Of a DNA stretch of 64,000 nucleotides, positions 46,075 to 56,572 are shown piece by piece. Made by a program: the position numbers and the translations under genes. The stretch is from Amblyomma americanum (lineage: Eukaryota > Arthropoda > Arachnida > Ixodida > Ixodidae), in NCBI RefSeq assembly GCF_052857255.1, contig NC_135498.1, positions 117,404,281-117,468,280 of the forward strand, written 5' to 3'. Below the pieces are notes generated by a model that was not told where the DNA came from, did not search any database, and saw only the letters and a list, made by a program, of their open reading frames with translations. Every line of letters starts with the position of its first letter. The stretch's first letter is position 1.

Positions 46075-47065
46075 ACCTATCGCTCCAAGCTCACCTGTGC
46101 GGAGTACGTCAAAAGGTATTCGTGACAGTTTGTACACTGCGGGCTGCCCTTTCTTCCTCTGTCACCAGAGCACTGCAGTATACGTAACTGTCTCCAGAAA
46201 TTGTTCCCCCATTCTTGTCTTGGAGGAGGATGCGACCGGGGCAGAGTTTGTCGGCCGCGGTGGTTGAATTTCGATGGAGGCGAAATTCTAGAGGCCCGTG
46301 TGCTGTGCGATGTCAGTGCACGTTTAGGAACCCCAGGTGGTCGAAATAGTCGCAGCGCGGCTTGCTGGAAGATGCCCTGGCCTCGAGCGGTCAGCATGTG
46401 TACGGCGGCCGTGATCCTCTTCATCTGAAAACAGGCCCTGGTCGCAGCGAGGCGGAACGAAAGGCGCCGGTCGATGTCCGGGCCAAGGTACCGCACCGAT
46501 TTACGCCAAAGAATCGGAGTCCCGTGTGGCGCAAGGCGCGCGCGCGAGCGCGAAACGCAAGCCATGGCCACCGATTTGTCCGCGCTCAGCGACAGACCTA
46601 GGCCGTGCAAGCAGGCGTCAATTGCTGTCAGCGCTCCCTGAGGGCACTGCCGCACACGGTGCGCCTCGCCCGGTGGTCCCCGGCACCACAGAGCAATGTC
46701 GTCTGTGTATATAGACATGTGGCCACTCGTGAGGAGGGAGGCTGACACCACCGACATGGCCACATTAAACAGAAATGGTGATAAGACAGAGCCCTGCGGC
46801 AGGCCCAGTTCCACCGGACGAGGCTCGGAGAACTTGCCCCTCTACTCGTACGCGTATGGTGCGCCCGCTCAGGAAGCCGCGCACTTATTTGCAACAGGCG
46901 CCCGCTCACACCGGCTCTCTCAAGCACCGCGAGAATTGGTGCGCAGTGGACGTTGTCAAAAGTGCCCGAGACGTCCATTAGTAGCAGCAGCGCACCCTGG
47001 TCCACCGCCTTGGCGAGCTCCAGCGCTGTGACAGCGTCCGATATCGAATCAGCCGTGCACCGCAT
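46075..47065 (-). mobile_element. LINE-4: reverse transcriptase fragment
   Basis: A fragment of a LINE polyprotein, probably I/R1-like. Motif A reads LLLLMDVSGTFDNVH at about 46,970. After a frameshift near 46,850 come motif B (GLPQGSVLSPFLFNVAM), motif C (YTDDIALWC, catalytic pair intact) and a thumb region (VRYLGPDIDRRLSF). A SINE fragment in opposite orientation at 46,250-46,350 interrupts it. Neither a complete N-terminus nor a 3' end is present. Confidence 0.8.
46250..46350 (+). mobile_element. Ruka-like SINE fragment in LINE-4
   Basis: GGCCGCGGTGG followed by the body block GTGCTGTGCGATGTCAGTGC, ending soon after CCCCAGGTGGTCGAAAT. Head and tail are incomplete. Confidence 0.75.
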
Positions 47066-47379
47066 CCCACTGATGATACAGCTCAGTACTCGTTTTAATT
47101 AACAAAAAAAACAAGCAACAAAACCACATGGTGGCGCGCGTGAACCATGGGAACATCGTCCGACGTGTTCCGGTAAACATTAGGCTAAAAATTGAATGCA
47201 AACAGCATATCTGCTGTGGAATCAGGCATGCAGCGTATAGCTCAAGTACATTACACTTGTTTCTGGTTTCACTCTTTGTAGAGCCACGTGTGTGAATTTT
47301 CAAGTGACGTCGCAATGGGTAATTGGGTGTCGTTTTACACCTTCACAGCGTGGATTGGAGGCAAAATTTTAACGAGACA
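47066..47379. other. no recognised gene
   Basis: Nothing recognisable. Confidence 0.3.
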
Positions 47380-47566
47380 GCGTTAAGGACCCCGTGTCAC
47401 ACAAAAGCCGGTGTCGTCGACGTCGGCGGCGTTGGCCGTGAGCGAGAAATCCAGAAGCATTAATAAACAAAACCGAGTAGGAAAAAAGTCGAGTTCATGA
47501 GGAATCGAACCAGGGCCCCTGGAGTGCGAGACGAGCACCCTAATCACTCCACCACGCAAGCTCTTC
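47380..47566 (-). mobile_element. tRNA-derived SINE, third family
   Basis: The minus-strand head reads TGGTGGAGTGATTAGGGTGC (A box), then CCTGGTTCGATTCC (B box). The body contains GACGTCGACGACACCGG and differs from both other SINE families. It abuts the 3' end of LINE-5. Confidence 0.6.
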
Positions 47567-47944
47567 TTTTTTGTCTTTATTGACTGTTTCGACAGTTTAC
47601 AACAGATCACAAACATGTTCTGCACTACATTCTCAAACATCAAGAGCGGACATGCGTTTCACTGACGTGAGAAAATCAAAACTGTTTCAAGGAACACAAC
47701 TCTACCATCAACTCGATAACTTCATCTCCGAAACATAGCTCCTTGTACACTTCACGCGGCTTAAATATGTTTTCTTTGATGTAATCTAGGGCAGACCGCG
47801 CATCTTCATCGCAGTGTCGTACAGCCATCCTGCTTCGCCAAATGCTGTGCAGGCCAGGAAGAAAAATTATATCGTATTTATAAAGATCCGGCTCCATGTC
47901 CAGGAATCCTATCCCATACGGCGTCAAAGGTAAGTCTTTATTGC
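47567..47944 (-). pseudogene. LINE-5: C-terminal remnant, downstream part
   Basis: End of an older LINE polyprotein: LTPYGIGFLDMEPDLYKYDI, then GLHSIWRSRMAVRHCDEDA and a terminal LCSLKQF, followed by a short 3' UTR with AATAAA near the end. The matching upstream part lies at 53,711-53,890; LINE-6 is inserted between them. The clade is uncertain; the Cys/His region resembles L1/Tx1-type C-termini. Confidence 0.7.
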
Positions 47945-47953
47945 ACGCTGGAG
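47945..47953. repeat. target-site duplication of LINE-6, 3' side
   Basis: ACGCTGGAG, repeated at 53,702-53,710 on the other side of LINE-6. Confidence 0.85.
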
Positions 47954-47994
47954 AGAGAGAGAAACAACTTTATTGATTCGAGCTCGACGTCTGC

Positions 47995-50900
47995 TTAGAC
48001 GCCGTTGATGGTAGTGGTTCCCTCTTCACGGGACCCATATGCTTCCCTAGCCGCCTGGCCCCTGGAGATCAGGACGAGCTGGTCTTCCACGGCGGGGCTG
48101 GTTAGCAAGGTCTCCCATCGCTCGGTAAGGGAGGGTGAGGGATGGGGTGGGGTAGTGGGGCAGGTAAGAGGTGGGGGGATTTCCTTGTTGAAGTTGCATA
48201 CTCCAATGACATGTTGGAGCGTGCCTAACTGCGCCTTGCAGAAATCACATTCCTTCTCGTACCTTTCCGGGTACATCTTGTTTTGAAGGTAAGGGTGCGG
48301 GAAGGATCCTGCCTGTATCTGCCTGTAGATCGCTTGCTGTTCTCTGGTAAGCGATTTGTGAGGATCGGGATAACGTCGCCTCTCCATCTTGTAATAGTTC
48401 GTAATGTCCTTATAACTAATAATGGATTGTGGCTCACCTTCCTCTGCCCGGTATTCCATCTCTCGGGCGAACTGGTGGGCAAGTTCGTTGCCCTCCAGCC
48501 CAGAGTGAGCCGGTGTCCATATCAACTCAACTTTCCTTTCAGGAACGTCGCGTTTACTTTTGAGAATTCCTAGTGCCGCAAGGGACACCCACCCCTTTCT
48601 GTAACTGTTATACGCCTTTTGCGAGTCAGTGACAATTCTTCCCACATTGGGCTGCGCGAGTGCTAGTGCTATCGCGGCCTCTTCTGCCACCTCTGGAAAA
48701 GACGTCTCAATAGAGGCGCAGGTTACGAGCATATCCCGCGTCGTAACTGCCAGCGTGGCTTTCGATGAAAACTTGTGTAATGAAGCGTCTGTGAAGAGAG
48801 TGACGCCCTGTTCTTCTTCTATTTGATCTAATGTCTCCGTCAAAGCCGCTATACGAGCCGCTCTGCGGCCGTCGTTACGACCCGGCCTCATGTTTCGAGG
48901 CAGCGGTTTACTGTAGATTTTATGCGCCCACAACCTGGGTAACGGTCCCGTTTCCTTCCGGTCTGCCTCTTGCCAGCCCAACTTGGCAAGAACGCGACGT
49001 CCCGCCGAAGTTTGACTGAGCCGGACTCTTTGAATAGACAGATGAGCTTCTATTAACTCTTCAACGTTGTTGTGCTTGGCCATGCCGAGAAGCTTGTCGG
49101 TCGAGGAATGCGTCGGTATGCCCAGCGCCATCTTGGTTGCCTTGCGTATAATAACGTTCAACTGGTCCTGGTCTTTCTTCAGTAACTTCAGGTACGGCGC
49201 CGCGTAAACGATGCGCGACGTCACGAAGGCCTGGACGAGCGTCAGTGCATCGTGCTCCTTGAATCCTCTTTTTCTGTTCGTTACTCTTCTGATCATGTGC
49301 GAAATTTGTTCCGTTGAAACCTTGATCTTGTCTATCGACGCCCCCGCCTTGCCGTTGTTCTGGAAGATGACACCCAGAATACGTGCTTGCGTGGTTGGCG
49401 TTATGTTCGCCCCATCGATGGTGATGCGGATGTTCTCTTGGTCTCCTTGCTTTCTTCTGGGCTTGATGACGAGTAACTCCGACTTCTGGGGCGAGCAACT
49501 GAGGCCGCACGATTGAGCGAACTCGTGCACGGTCTTTGCCACTCTCTGAAGAGTCTCCTCCATCCAACTCTCCGGCCCTGCCCTCGACGTCCACACGGTG
49601 ATATTGTCTGCGTAAAGAACGTGATCTGTGCCCTCTATGTCATGAAGCAAAGTCAGGAGAGGGAGGAGTGCCAGGTTGAAGAGAAGCGGCGAAAGAACCG
49701 ACCCTTGCGGGGTGCCTCTGTCTCCCAGGGCTATTGGTTTCGACTTCTCACCTCCAATTTTGATTGTTGCCGTTCTGTTGGTTAAGAAATCCTGCACATA
49801 CTTGAAGGTGCGCTTCCCGCACCCAGTTTGGCGCAGGTTACGGAGGATACTTTCGTGTGTGACGTTATCGAAGGCCCCCTTTAGATCGATCGCCAGGATA
49901 GCTCTTGGCGTATGAGGCTTCGCTTGCTTGATAACTAGCTCGTGTAGTTGCACCAGGACGTCTTGCGTGCTCAGGTGCCTCCGGAATCCGTACGTAGTCG
50001 GTGGTAGCTGATCAGTGACGTCCAAATGTCTCTTTAGTCTCTTGAAAACCATACGCTCGACCACCTTCCCCACACACGTCTTGAGGGAGATGGGGCGCAG
50101 GTTGTCGACGTGGGGTGGTTTCCCCGGCTTGGGAATGAAACGCACCTCCACTTCTTTCCATTCTTTTGGTAACGAACCCTTCTCCCAGGACGCGTTGGCG
50201 AGGTTTAGCAGTTCAGCTCGGCTTTTGTCACTCATATTTTTTAGCATCTTGTATGTAATGCCGTCAATGCCCGGCGCGCTGCCTTGATTACGTTCATCGA
50301 TGGCCGCAACCAGCTCCAGCTCCGTGAAGGGTTCGTCCATCTCGACGTTGCTTTCCCCTTCATGCTCGTGAGTCGGGTTACCGCTCTTCTCGGTCTTGAG
50401 GTATTTACTTGTGAGTTCACTAATGAGCTTCTCCCCGTCCCCGTCGTAACTGTTCATCGTTCTCGTGAGGTCTCGAGCGCATGCGCTCTTGCTTTTTAAC
50501 GGATCTATGAGGTGCCGCAACAGCTTCCAAGTCTTTTTTGTAGACAGTGTGCCTTGCAGGTCGTCACACATCTTCATTCAATTCTCCCTGCATAGCTGCT
50601 CCGCATACTCGGCCGCCTGCTTGTTGAGCGTATGTATACGTCTGCGAAGCTTCTTGTTATGTCTTGGCCTCTTCCACCTTCGAGTAAGACCGTGCCTGGC
50701 CGCCCACATGTGGCTAAGCCTGCTGTCTGCGAAGGGAACTTTCGTAGTCATAGTAATCTTCTGCGTAAATTTCTTTACAAACTTGCGTTGATTTTTGGCC
50801 CACGCCTCATACGTCTTGGTGTCTTGGTCCTCGTCCGCGCCTTCACTAGCTGCGCTTCTACGTAACCGGTCCCAGTCTGTGATGTTGGCTTGACCCAGTT

Positions 50901-51595
50901 TCGTCTTGATGTCGGTCCCCCCGAGGGTTACACAAATGATGTCGTGATCTGAGCCAACATTTTCCCCCGTGGTACGCCAAGTAACGTCGAGGTTCCCCCG
51001 AATTAACGTCAGATCAGGAGTGGTGTCTCTGACCGTGCTAGTGCCTGTCCTGGTCGCTATGCCCAGTTCATTAAGCACCTCCATGTCGTGATCCTCTATA
51101 GCTTTTACCAATTGGTTTCCTCTTTTGGACGAATATTTGTAACCCCACATCGTGTGGGCAGCGTTGAAATCTCCTAGCACTAAAAGCGGTCTTGTTCTTG
51201 CTTCTTTAATGCAGTCTAATATGGTGCCTTCAAAGTCAATGACCCTGCTGGACGGTCGACAATACGCATTCAGGACGAAAATGTTCTTGTCACCCTCCAC
51301 TCTTCTGCTGTGTATTTCGATAAGCGTATGTTCGCAGCCTCGCTGAGTGGTCACGTGCTGTGTAGCTGCCACGTTGCTGCGGACCAAGATCGCAGTACCC
51401 TTTTCGCTGGGGTCGGTATACGTAATGTATCCCGCGAGCTTGGCCCGGCCGTTGGTCTCTTGTAACGCTGATTTCCGGTTTCTGGTCCAATTTATCTACG
51501 CAAAGTTGTAACTCCCCTATCTTGTTTCTAATACTCCTGCAATTCCACTGAAGTAACGTCGCAGTCTCTTTCTGCTTTCCTTTAGTCTTCGTCAT
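47995..51595 (-). pseudogene. LINE-6 ORF2: endonuclease, RT, RNase H, zinc motif
   Basis: The polyprotein that nicks the target, copies the RNA and removes it. The likely start is ATG at 51,595, 11 nt upstream of the ORF1 stop. Endonuclease: LLQWNCRSIRNK, frameshift near 51,465, then LVLGDFNAAHTMWG and GSDHDIICV (catalytic H). A TGA at 50,578-50,580 separates it from an 860-codon open stretch. In that stretch are RT motif A (AIDLKGAFDNV, D231), motif B (TPQGSVLSP, about 289-297) and motif C YADN (322-325) where YADD is expected. RNase H follows: FTDAS (D597), EVAEEAA (about 629-635), VTDSQKA (D651), TPAHSGLEGNELAH (H691; the usual final D is H701). A CX2CX8HX4C zinc motif lies at 777-794. Probably inactive. 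Confidence 0.9.
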
Positions 51596-52401
51596 TTTGA
51601 ACTTTTTGAGCGCTAGAATTGCGCACGGAACCAACTTTTCGCGGCCTGACCCGTAGATTAAGTCGTGGTGACTTCATCTTGGCAACCGTGAGATGCTTAT
51701 TTTTCGCATCTAACGTCATGACTCTAACGGAGAGTTGGCTGCATTTGGCCTCCACATTATCCATTCTAACTGTTAGGCTGTTCACTTGGGCAGACATTTG
51801 AGAAACGTGGCAGGAGATTTCCGTAAGCATGCTCATGACTGATTCCATTGTCGGAGGAACAGCAGCCTCGACCGTCTCTTCCTCCATGGCAACAGCTGCC
51901 GTTTCTGTCGGTGGAGCTTTCGTCACAGACTGCGTCAACGCCGGTGGCGTGGTCGCCGCCGGAGCAGCGCTGGTGGTGTCTCTCTTGGGTACTTTCCTTT
52001 TAAGCACACTGACATCATTATCACTTTTCGTTGTTCTACTGAGCGTCTCGATGCGCTCCATCATAGCCTGATTCTGATCATTTTGGCTGTTGATTTGATT
52101 ATTCTGCCTCTCTATCATCTGTTTGAGTTCCAGACAGTGTCTACACTCGTTGTCTTTGGAAGGGTGGGAGGAGCGGAGGGGAGGGAAATTGCCATTGTCG
52201 AGAGCGACGGGAGACGCCGCTGCCCAGCCCACCTGTTTCTCGGCGCCGTTGCTCCGCCGGGTCTTCGACTTGGACCGCGAACGAGATTCGCGCCTGCGAG
52301 CCCCAGCTGCCGCTGGTGAGCTGGTATCGCTCTTTCTTCTCCCTCGTCTTGTCTGGGAGCGGCTCCGACGCCCGTCCGGCGCCTGCCACGCTGGCCCCCT
52401 C

Positions 52402-52437
<36 letters not shown>

Positions 52438-53388
52438 ACCTCTTCTCGTTGCTGGCGTTCCCAACGCCGTTTTCGAACGACGTATGGTGTCTTGAATCTC
52501 GCTTTACACTCCTTGTCCGCGGTGAGGCGGTTGCCCCCGGAGAGGCTGCACTTGGGGTTAGTGCAAACGTGGCTTTCTTCGGGATTCTTCATGCCGCAAC
52601 CACGGCATATTTTGTCTTCGGGGTTAGGACAAACGTCCATCCGGTGACCGAGGTGACCACACAGGTAGCACATATCGATCTGCTTGCGATACAGCGAACA
52701 CTCGACCAGCAGGTTGCCGTATCGGATGTAGTTCGGGACCTTGTCGCCGTCGAATGCGATGACTACCGTCGTCGTCTTGCCGATGCGGTTGGCTTGCAGA
52801 GCAGTGGGATTATAGTCTTGAACGATGTAGTCATTGATTTCTTGAATAGTGTCCGTCATCGGAACACCCCTGATGACACCCTTAACGGTGCCGTGGGGGG
52901 CGGTCTCGTAGGCGCTTACGTCGTGTGCCGTGCCGCTGATAGTGAGGTTTCTGACTGCCGAGTAGCGGTCGGCGTTCTCTCGGTTAGGCGTACTGATAAC
53001 GACTATGTTTTGCTGTTTGTTCGGGCAGATAACATCTTGCGTCACCTCCTCGCCACTCACGTTCGCAGCTGCGATGATGGCTCGTCTGATCTCGAATCTA
53101 GATACTTCCCCAAGGTTCGGGCCTCCCCTGGGACGCATGACGATCTTGATATCTTGCCTCGGCAGCTCAGGCATTCTCGCTGCCTTGAGTAGCTTGCTCT
53201 TGAAATTTTTCCGCTGCGGGCGACGATGCCCGGCAGCCGCCGGCCCCCCGTTCAGCGGCGTTAGACTTAGCTTGCTCTCTTGCTCCTGGGTCTTCTTCTC
53301 TCCGGCGACACGCCAGCCAAACTTCTCGGAAACTTCCTCCTGCGTGATATCTTCACCCTCCACTTAGGACACGCATAGCGGATGCCAT
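51582..53388 (-). pseudogene. LINE-6 ORF1: gag-like nucleic-acid-binding protein
   Basis: RNA-binding chaperone of the element. The open stretch 51,582-53,363 starts at a GTG directly after TAA. The natural start is probably the ATG at 53,386-53,388 (context AGAAAATGG), with a one-base frameshift near 53,355. In the 593-codon stretch: a region of RRM-like pattern (about 70-225), a CX2CX4HX4C knuckle (C232-C245), a second Cys/His cluster (C253, C256, H265, C267, C272), a glutamine tract (about 310-320), Arg/Ser-rich sequence, and a C-terminal part with coiled-coil-like spacing (SQMSAQVNSLTVRMDNVEAK). It overlaps ORF2 by 14 nt. Confidence 0.85.
52402..52438 (-). repeat. CAG-repeat tract coding polyglutamine
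   Basis: About twelve CAG codons (CTG on the plus strand) within LINE-6 ORF1. Likely length-variable between copies. Confidence 0.9.
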
Positions 53389-53701
53389 TTTCTTGAAACA
53401 CTGTGCCTCTAGGGCCTGGGTGAGGTCGATGACCCCGCCGGAGCACGCCTAAGCACGGGTGCTAGGCCCTGCTATCTTTAGGCTTAGCTCGCAGCGACAA
53501 GGTGCTCGTAGAAGGACCCTTCAAAATTGGAAAAAAAATGGTTTCCCACCTCAAATTTGGTATCCACACGGTCCTTGTAACGTCACGGATGCTGTTGTGT
53601 GAGAACTTGCATGAGTTGGGGTGAATGACTATGCCTTTTGCCGAGAAATCAAGGAGCACATGTGAGACACGTCCAGAGACGCTTCCGCGACGCCTGCCTG
53701 T

Positions 53702-53710
53702 ACGCTGGAG
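53702..53710. repeat. target-site duplication of LINE-6, 5' side
   Basis: ACGCTGGAG, matching 47,945-47,953. In LINE-5 it encodes part of LQR in FWNVLQRT. Confidence 0.85.
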
Positions 53711-53890
53711 CACATTCCAAAAGAGCAGCGCTTCCCAGCAATCGATAAAGACGTGTCCTATTGGCTGTTTGTGACATAACAAGCAGTCAGCACCCCATGG
53801 TAAAAACAATCCCTTCTCCTCCATTTCTTCTCCTCTTCTCCGCCACGCAAGCTCGATGGTTTGGAATAACAAAGGCGCGTCTAGTGAACA
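53711..53890 (-). pseudogene. LINE-5: C-terminal remnant, upstream part
   Basis: The translation LFLPWGADCLLCHKQPIGHV, then FIDCWEALLFWNVLQ, carries a CX2C...HX4C zinc motif followed by FW. It is cut exactly at the LINE-6 duplication and continues, in sense, at 47,944 downward. Confidence 0.75.
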
Positions 53891-53899
53891 CTGTGTTGT

Positions 53900-54055
53900 T
53901 TTTTCCTTCCCTTGCGGCGTGGTCCGGGTGGCAAGCTAGAAATGTGAGACAAGCGTCATTTCCTTTCCTTAAAAGCAATTTTATATTCATTTTCCTTCCC
54001 TTATGGCCTGGTTCGGGTGTCAACCGAGATAAGAGAGACAGGCGTCATTTGCTTA
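53900..54055 (+). mobile_element. two Ruka-like SINE 3' fragments
   Basis: 53,905-53,985 and 53,988-54,055 both carry TTCCCTT(G/A)(C/T)GG and a GAGACA...CATTTCC-type end. Strongly diverged, in tandem. Confidence 0.55.
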
Positions 54056-54210
54056 AATTGTCCAACGGGCCACGCGTCGCGCCGAACGGGTGATGGCGTT
54101 CCGTGGACTCCTTGGCAACGCTCCAACACGCTGTCGCGTCTCACTTAAAGACGAAGCTTAAGCGTCCTCCTATTTTTCCATCAAAGCCATGTTTCGCCGG
54201 TTTTAATAAG

Positions 54211-54523
54211 CCCCGCCGCGGTGGCTCAGTGGTTAGGGCGCTCGACTACTGATCCGGAGTTCCCGGGTTCGAACCCGACCGCGGCGGCTGCGTTTTTATG
54301 GAGGAAAAACGCTAAGGCGCCCGTGCGCTGTGCGATGTCAGTGCACGTTAAAGATCCCCAGGTGGTCGAAATTATTCTGGAGCCCTCCACTACGGCACCT
54401 CTCTCTTCCTTTCTTCTTTCACTCCCTCCTTTACCCTTCCCTTACGGCGTGGTTCAGGTGTCCAACGATATATGAGACAGATACTGCGCCATTTCCTTTC
54501 CCTCCAAAAACCAATTATTATTA
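54211..54523 (+). mobile_element. Ruka-like SINE, full length with TSD
   Basis: Complete head, body and ATT tail. Flanked by TTTTAATAAG at 54,201-54,210 and 54,524-54,533. Among the youngest copies. Confidence 0.95.
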
Positions 54524-54599
54524 TTTTAATAAGTCGTCGTCGCTCTTTCGACTTCGAGGTAGGCATCAATACATTCCTTTTAAAAGCGAAATCTTTTGC

Positions 54600-54855
54600 T
54601 ACTCCCCTCAGTAGCTTCTTCGCCGTGTGCGCGAGTTTGCCCTTGAAATGAGGAGAAGCCACGTGACAACTATGACGTCACTCAGCCGCCGCTGCCGTGG
54701 CCACTGAAGCTATGGGCCGTCGGCGTTTATTGTGTTCATTGGCGTTGGCGTTAACAACATTCTAGACTTCGATGATTTTGAGGAAAGGAAGGGCGCATAA
54801 CTGGTTCCCTGGGACAGTGCACTCCTCAATCGCACTTTGAGGTGCGTAGCGGTGG
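54600..54855 (-). repeat. about 245-bp dispersed repeat, copy 2
   Basis: Reverse complement of 62,160-62,405: shares CCACGTGACA, GACGTCACTCAGCCGCCG, TAGACTTCGATGATTTTGAG and CTCAATCGCACTTTGAG in opposite order and orientation. Part also occurs at 4,658-4,735. Nature unknown. Confidence 0.85.
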
Positions 54856-55009
54856 TGAGAGAGAGATGTGGGTTGCATAGCTGGCAACATTGTGGCAGAC
54901 ACGCAGCGCTGCAGCCATACGAGGCAGCGTTCATTGGGTGACCATCCTCTCACGATCAGCCATTAAAGTGCCACCTGCCAGGGTGGCAGGGTGGACCCGC
55001 TGCCATCCA

Positions 55010-55735
55010 GTGTGGGGTAGTAGTAGTAGAAAACATTTATTCCAAAAAGGTAAGATAGAGAGGCGAAAATACAGAATTTGGGTGGAGTCCTTATTTCAGG
55101 ACCCCAATGTCCACCGCAGTTGCTCTTGCTTGGGATATCAGCTTTCGCTGCGTCGCCAAGTCAGAGCTGAGCAGGGCAGACTCCCACTGTTCCTCGGAGT
55201 GATGTTTTGTCTAGTTCGGGGGGCTTGGGACCGGAGAAGCCCCATGTTACATGATATGTTGTTGGAATTCCGCCACACCAGGGGCAGTTGCTGTCATATT
55301 TGTCGGGGAACATGATGTGGTACATGCGTATGTAAGGAAAGGTGTTCGTCTGTAGTTGTCGCCATTCCCTCGCCTCTGCCACCGTTAGCTTACGGTGTGT
55401 TGGGGGATAGACTTGTCTTTGTTTTCGGAGAAGGAGGAGGCGCTCGCCGTACGTAGAGGGGAGAGGGGTGAGGTCGGGGAGCTTAGTCGCTCGGTTAGTA
55501 TATCATCGAGCTAGACTGTCCGCTGCCTCGTTTCCCCCGAGCCCCTCGTGCCCAGGAGTCCAAGTGATTTGGTGCTTGCATGTGGAATTTTGAACTTGTG
55601 GGGTAGTAAGAATGGGAGAGAATGAGTTAAAAATTATTACCGACTCCCGGTCCGCGTGTCGCCTCTTCCTCTCTGGCAGACTTCCACAATCCAGTGTGGG
55701 GGAACGCACTCAGCATCACAGACGCCAAGCCGCAC
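55010..55735 (-). mobile_element. LINE-7: RNase H and zinc 3' end
   Basis: Minus strand, from 55,735 downward: HQITWTPGHEGLGGNEAADS (RNase H end), VAEAREWRQLQTNTFPYIRM, a zinc motif CPWCGGIPTTYHVTW, then a 3' UTR with AATAAA and a CTA-repeat tail (55,017-55,030). 5'-truncated, with a stop after SLAR. Confidence 0.8.
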
Positions 55736-56252
55736 CTAGTCGCCGGATACACCACAGCTTACGCTTTCTAAGTGGGATGAGCTGTAGTTCAACCGCAACT
55801 AATTTTTCCTTGCAATTCTTGGCCATTTTTTCTGATGACGTCACTTTTTATGCAAACACTAACTTAAAGATTAATCCAGGAACTCGGAGGGAGAATATAT
55901 TTGAATAATATACTTCTGTTGAAGAGAGGAAGCTGTGAAAAAATTGCTACATTTCTTTAAATGGCAGCACATCTTTTAGTGTTCCACATAGCGGCATGAA
56001 CTGCATAGTGTCCGAAACAGTTGCTCTTTATTAACGGTCGCAGTTCTGTAGCGACAATTAGTACGCTGCCGCATACCCTTTGCTAACGGTTGTAGTCTGA
56101 TCGAAAAAAAAAAAGAAATTACGTGCTCTTTAGTGCGCTGGCGCTAATGCTTCCACTATAGTTTCCAAACGTTATCTAGAGGGAAAGCTGGCGCCACCGT
56201 CTATGCAACTTGCTGAATGAGCCTTGAAAGTGCACTTCGCCCACCGTGGGAA
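55736..56252. other. no recognised gene
   Basis: Nothing recognisable. Confidence 0.3.
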
Positions 56253-56572
56253 GCCCCGCCGCGGTGGCTCAGTGGTTAGGGCGCTCGACTACTGATCCAG
56301 AGTTCCCGCGTTCGAACCCGACCGCGGTGGCTGCGTTTTTATGGAGGAAAAACGCTAAGGCGCCCGTGTGCTGTGCGATGTCAGTGCACGTTAAAGATCC
56401 CCAGGTGGTCGAAATTATGCCGGAGCCCTCCACTACGGCACCTCTTCTTCCTTTCTTCTTTCACTCCCTCCTTTATCCCTTCCCTTACGGCGCGGTTCAG
56501 GTGTCCAACGATATATGAGACAGATACTGCGCCATTTCCTTTCCCCCCAAAAAAACCAATTATTATTATTAT
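56253..56572 (+). mobile_element. Ruka-like SINE, full length with TSD
   Basis: Complete copy with ATT tail. Flanked by CACCGTGGGAA at 56,242-56,252 and 56,573-56,583. Confidence 0.95.

Larger units (their letters stand above)
47954..53701 (-). mobile_element. LINE-6: full-length RNase H-bearing LINE, 5.75 kb
   Basis: A complete I-like non-LTR retrotransposon: a 5' leader of about 313 bases (53,389-53,701), ORF1, overlapping ORF2, a short 3' UTR with AATAAA and a TC-repeat tail. The 9-bp duplication ACGCTGGAG flanks it, so it integrated by target-primed reverse transcription into LINE-5. Long open frames show it is much younger than its host. Defects: a frameshift at the start of ORF1, a frameshift in the endonuclease, one TGA before the RT region and an altered RT motif C. 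Confidence 0.9.
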
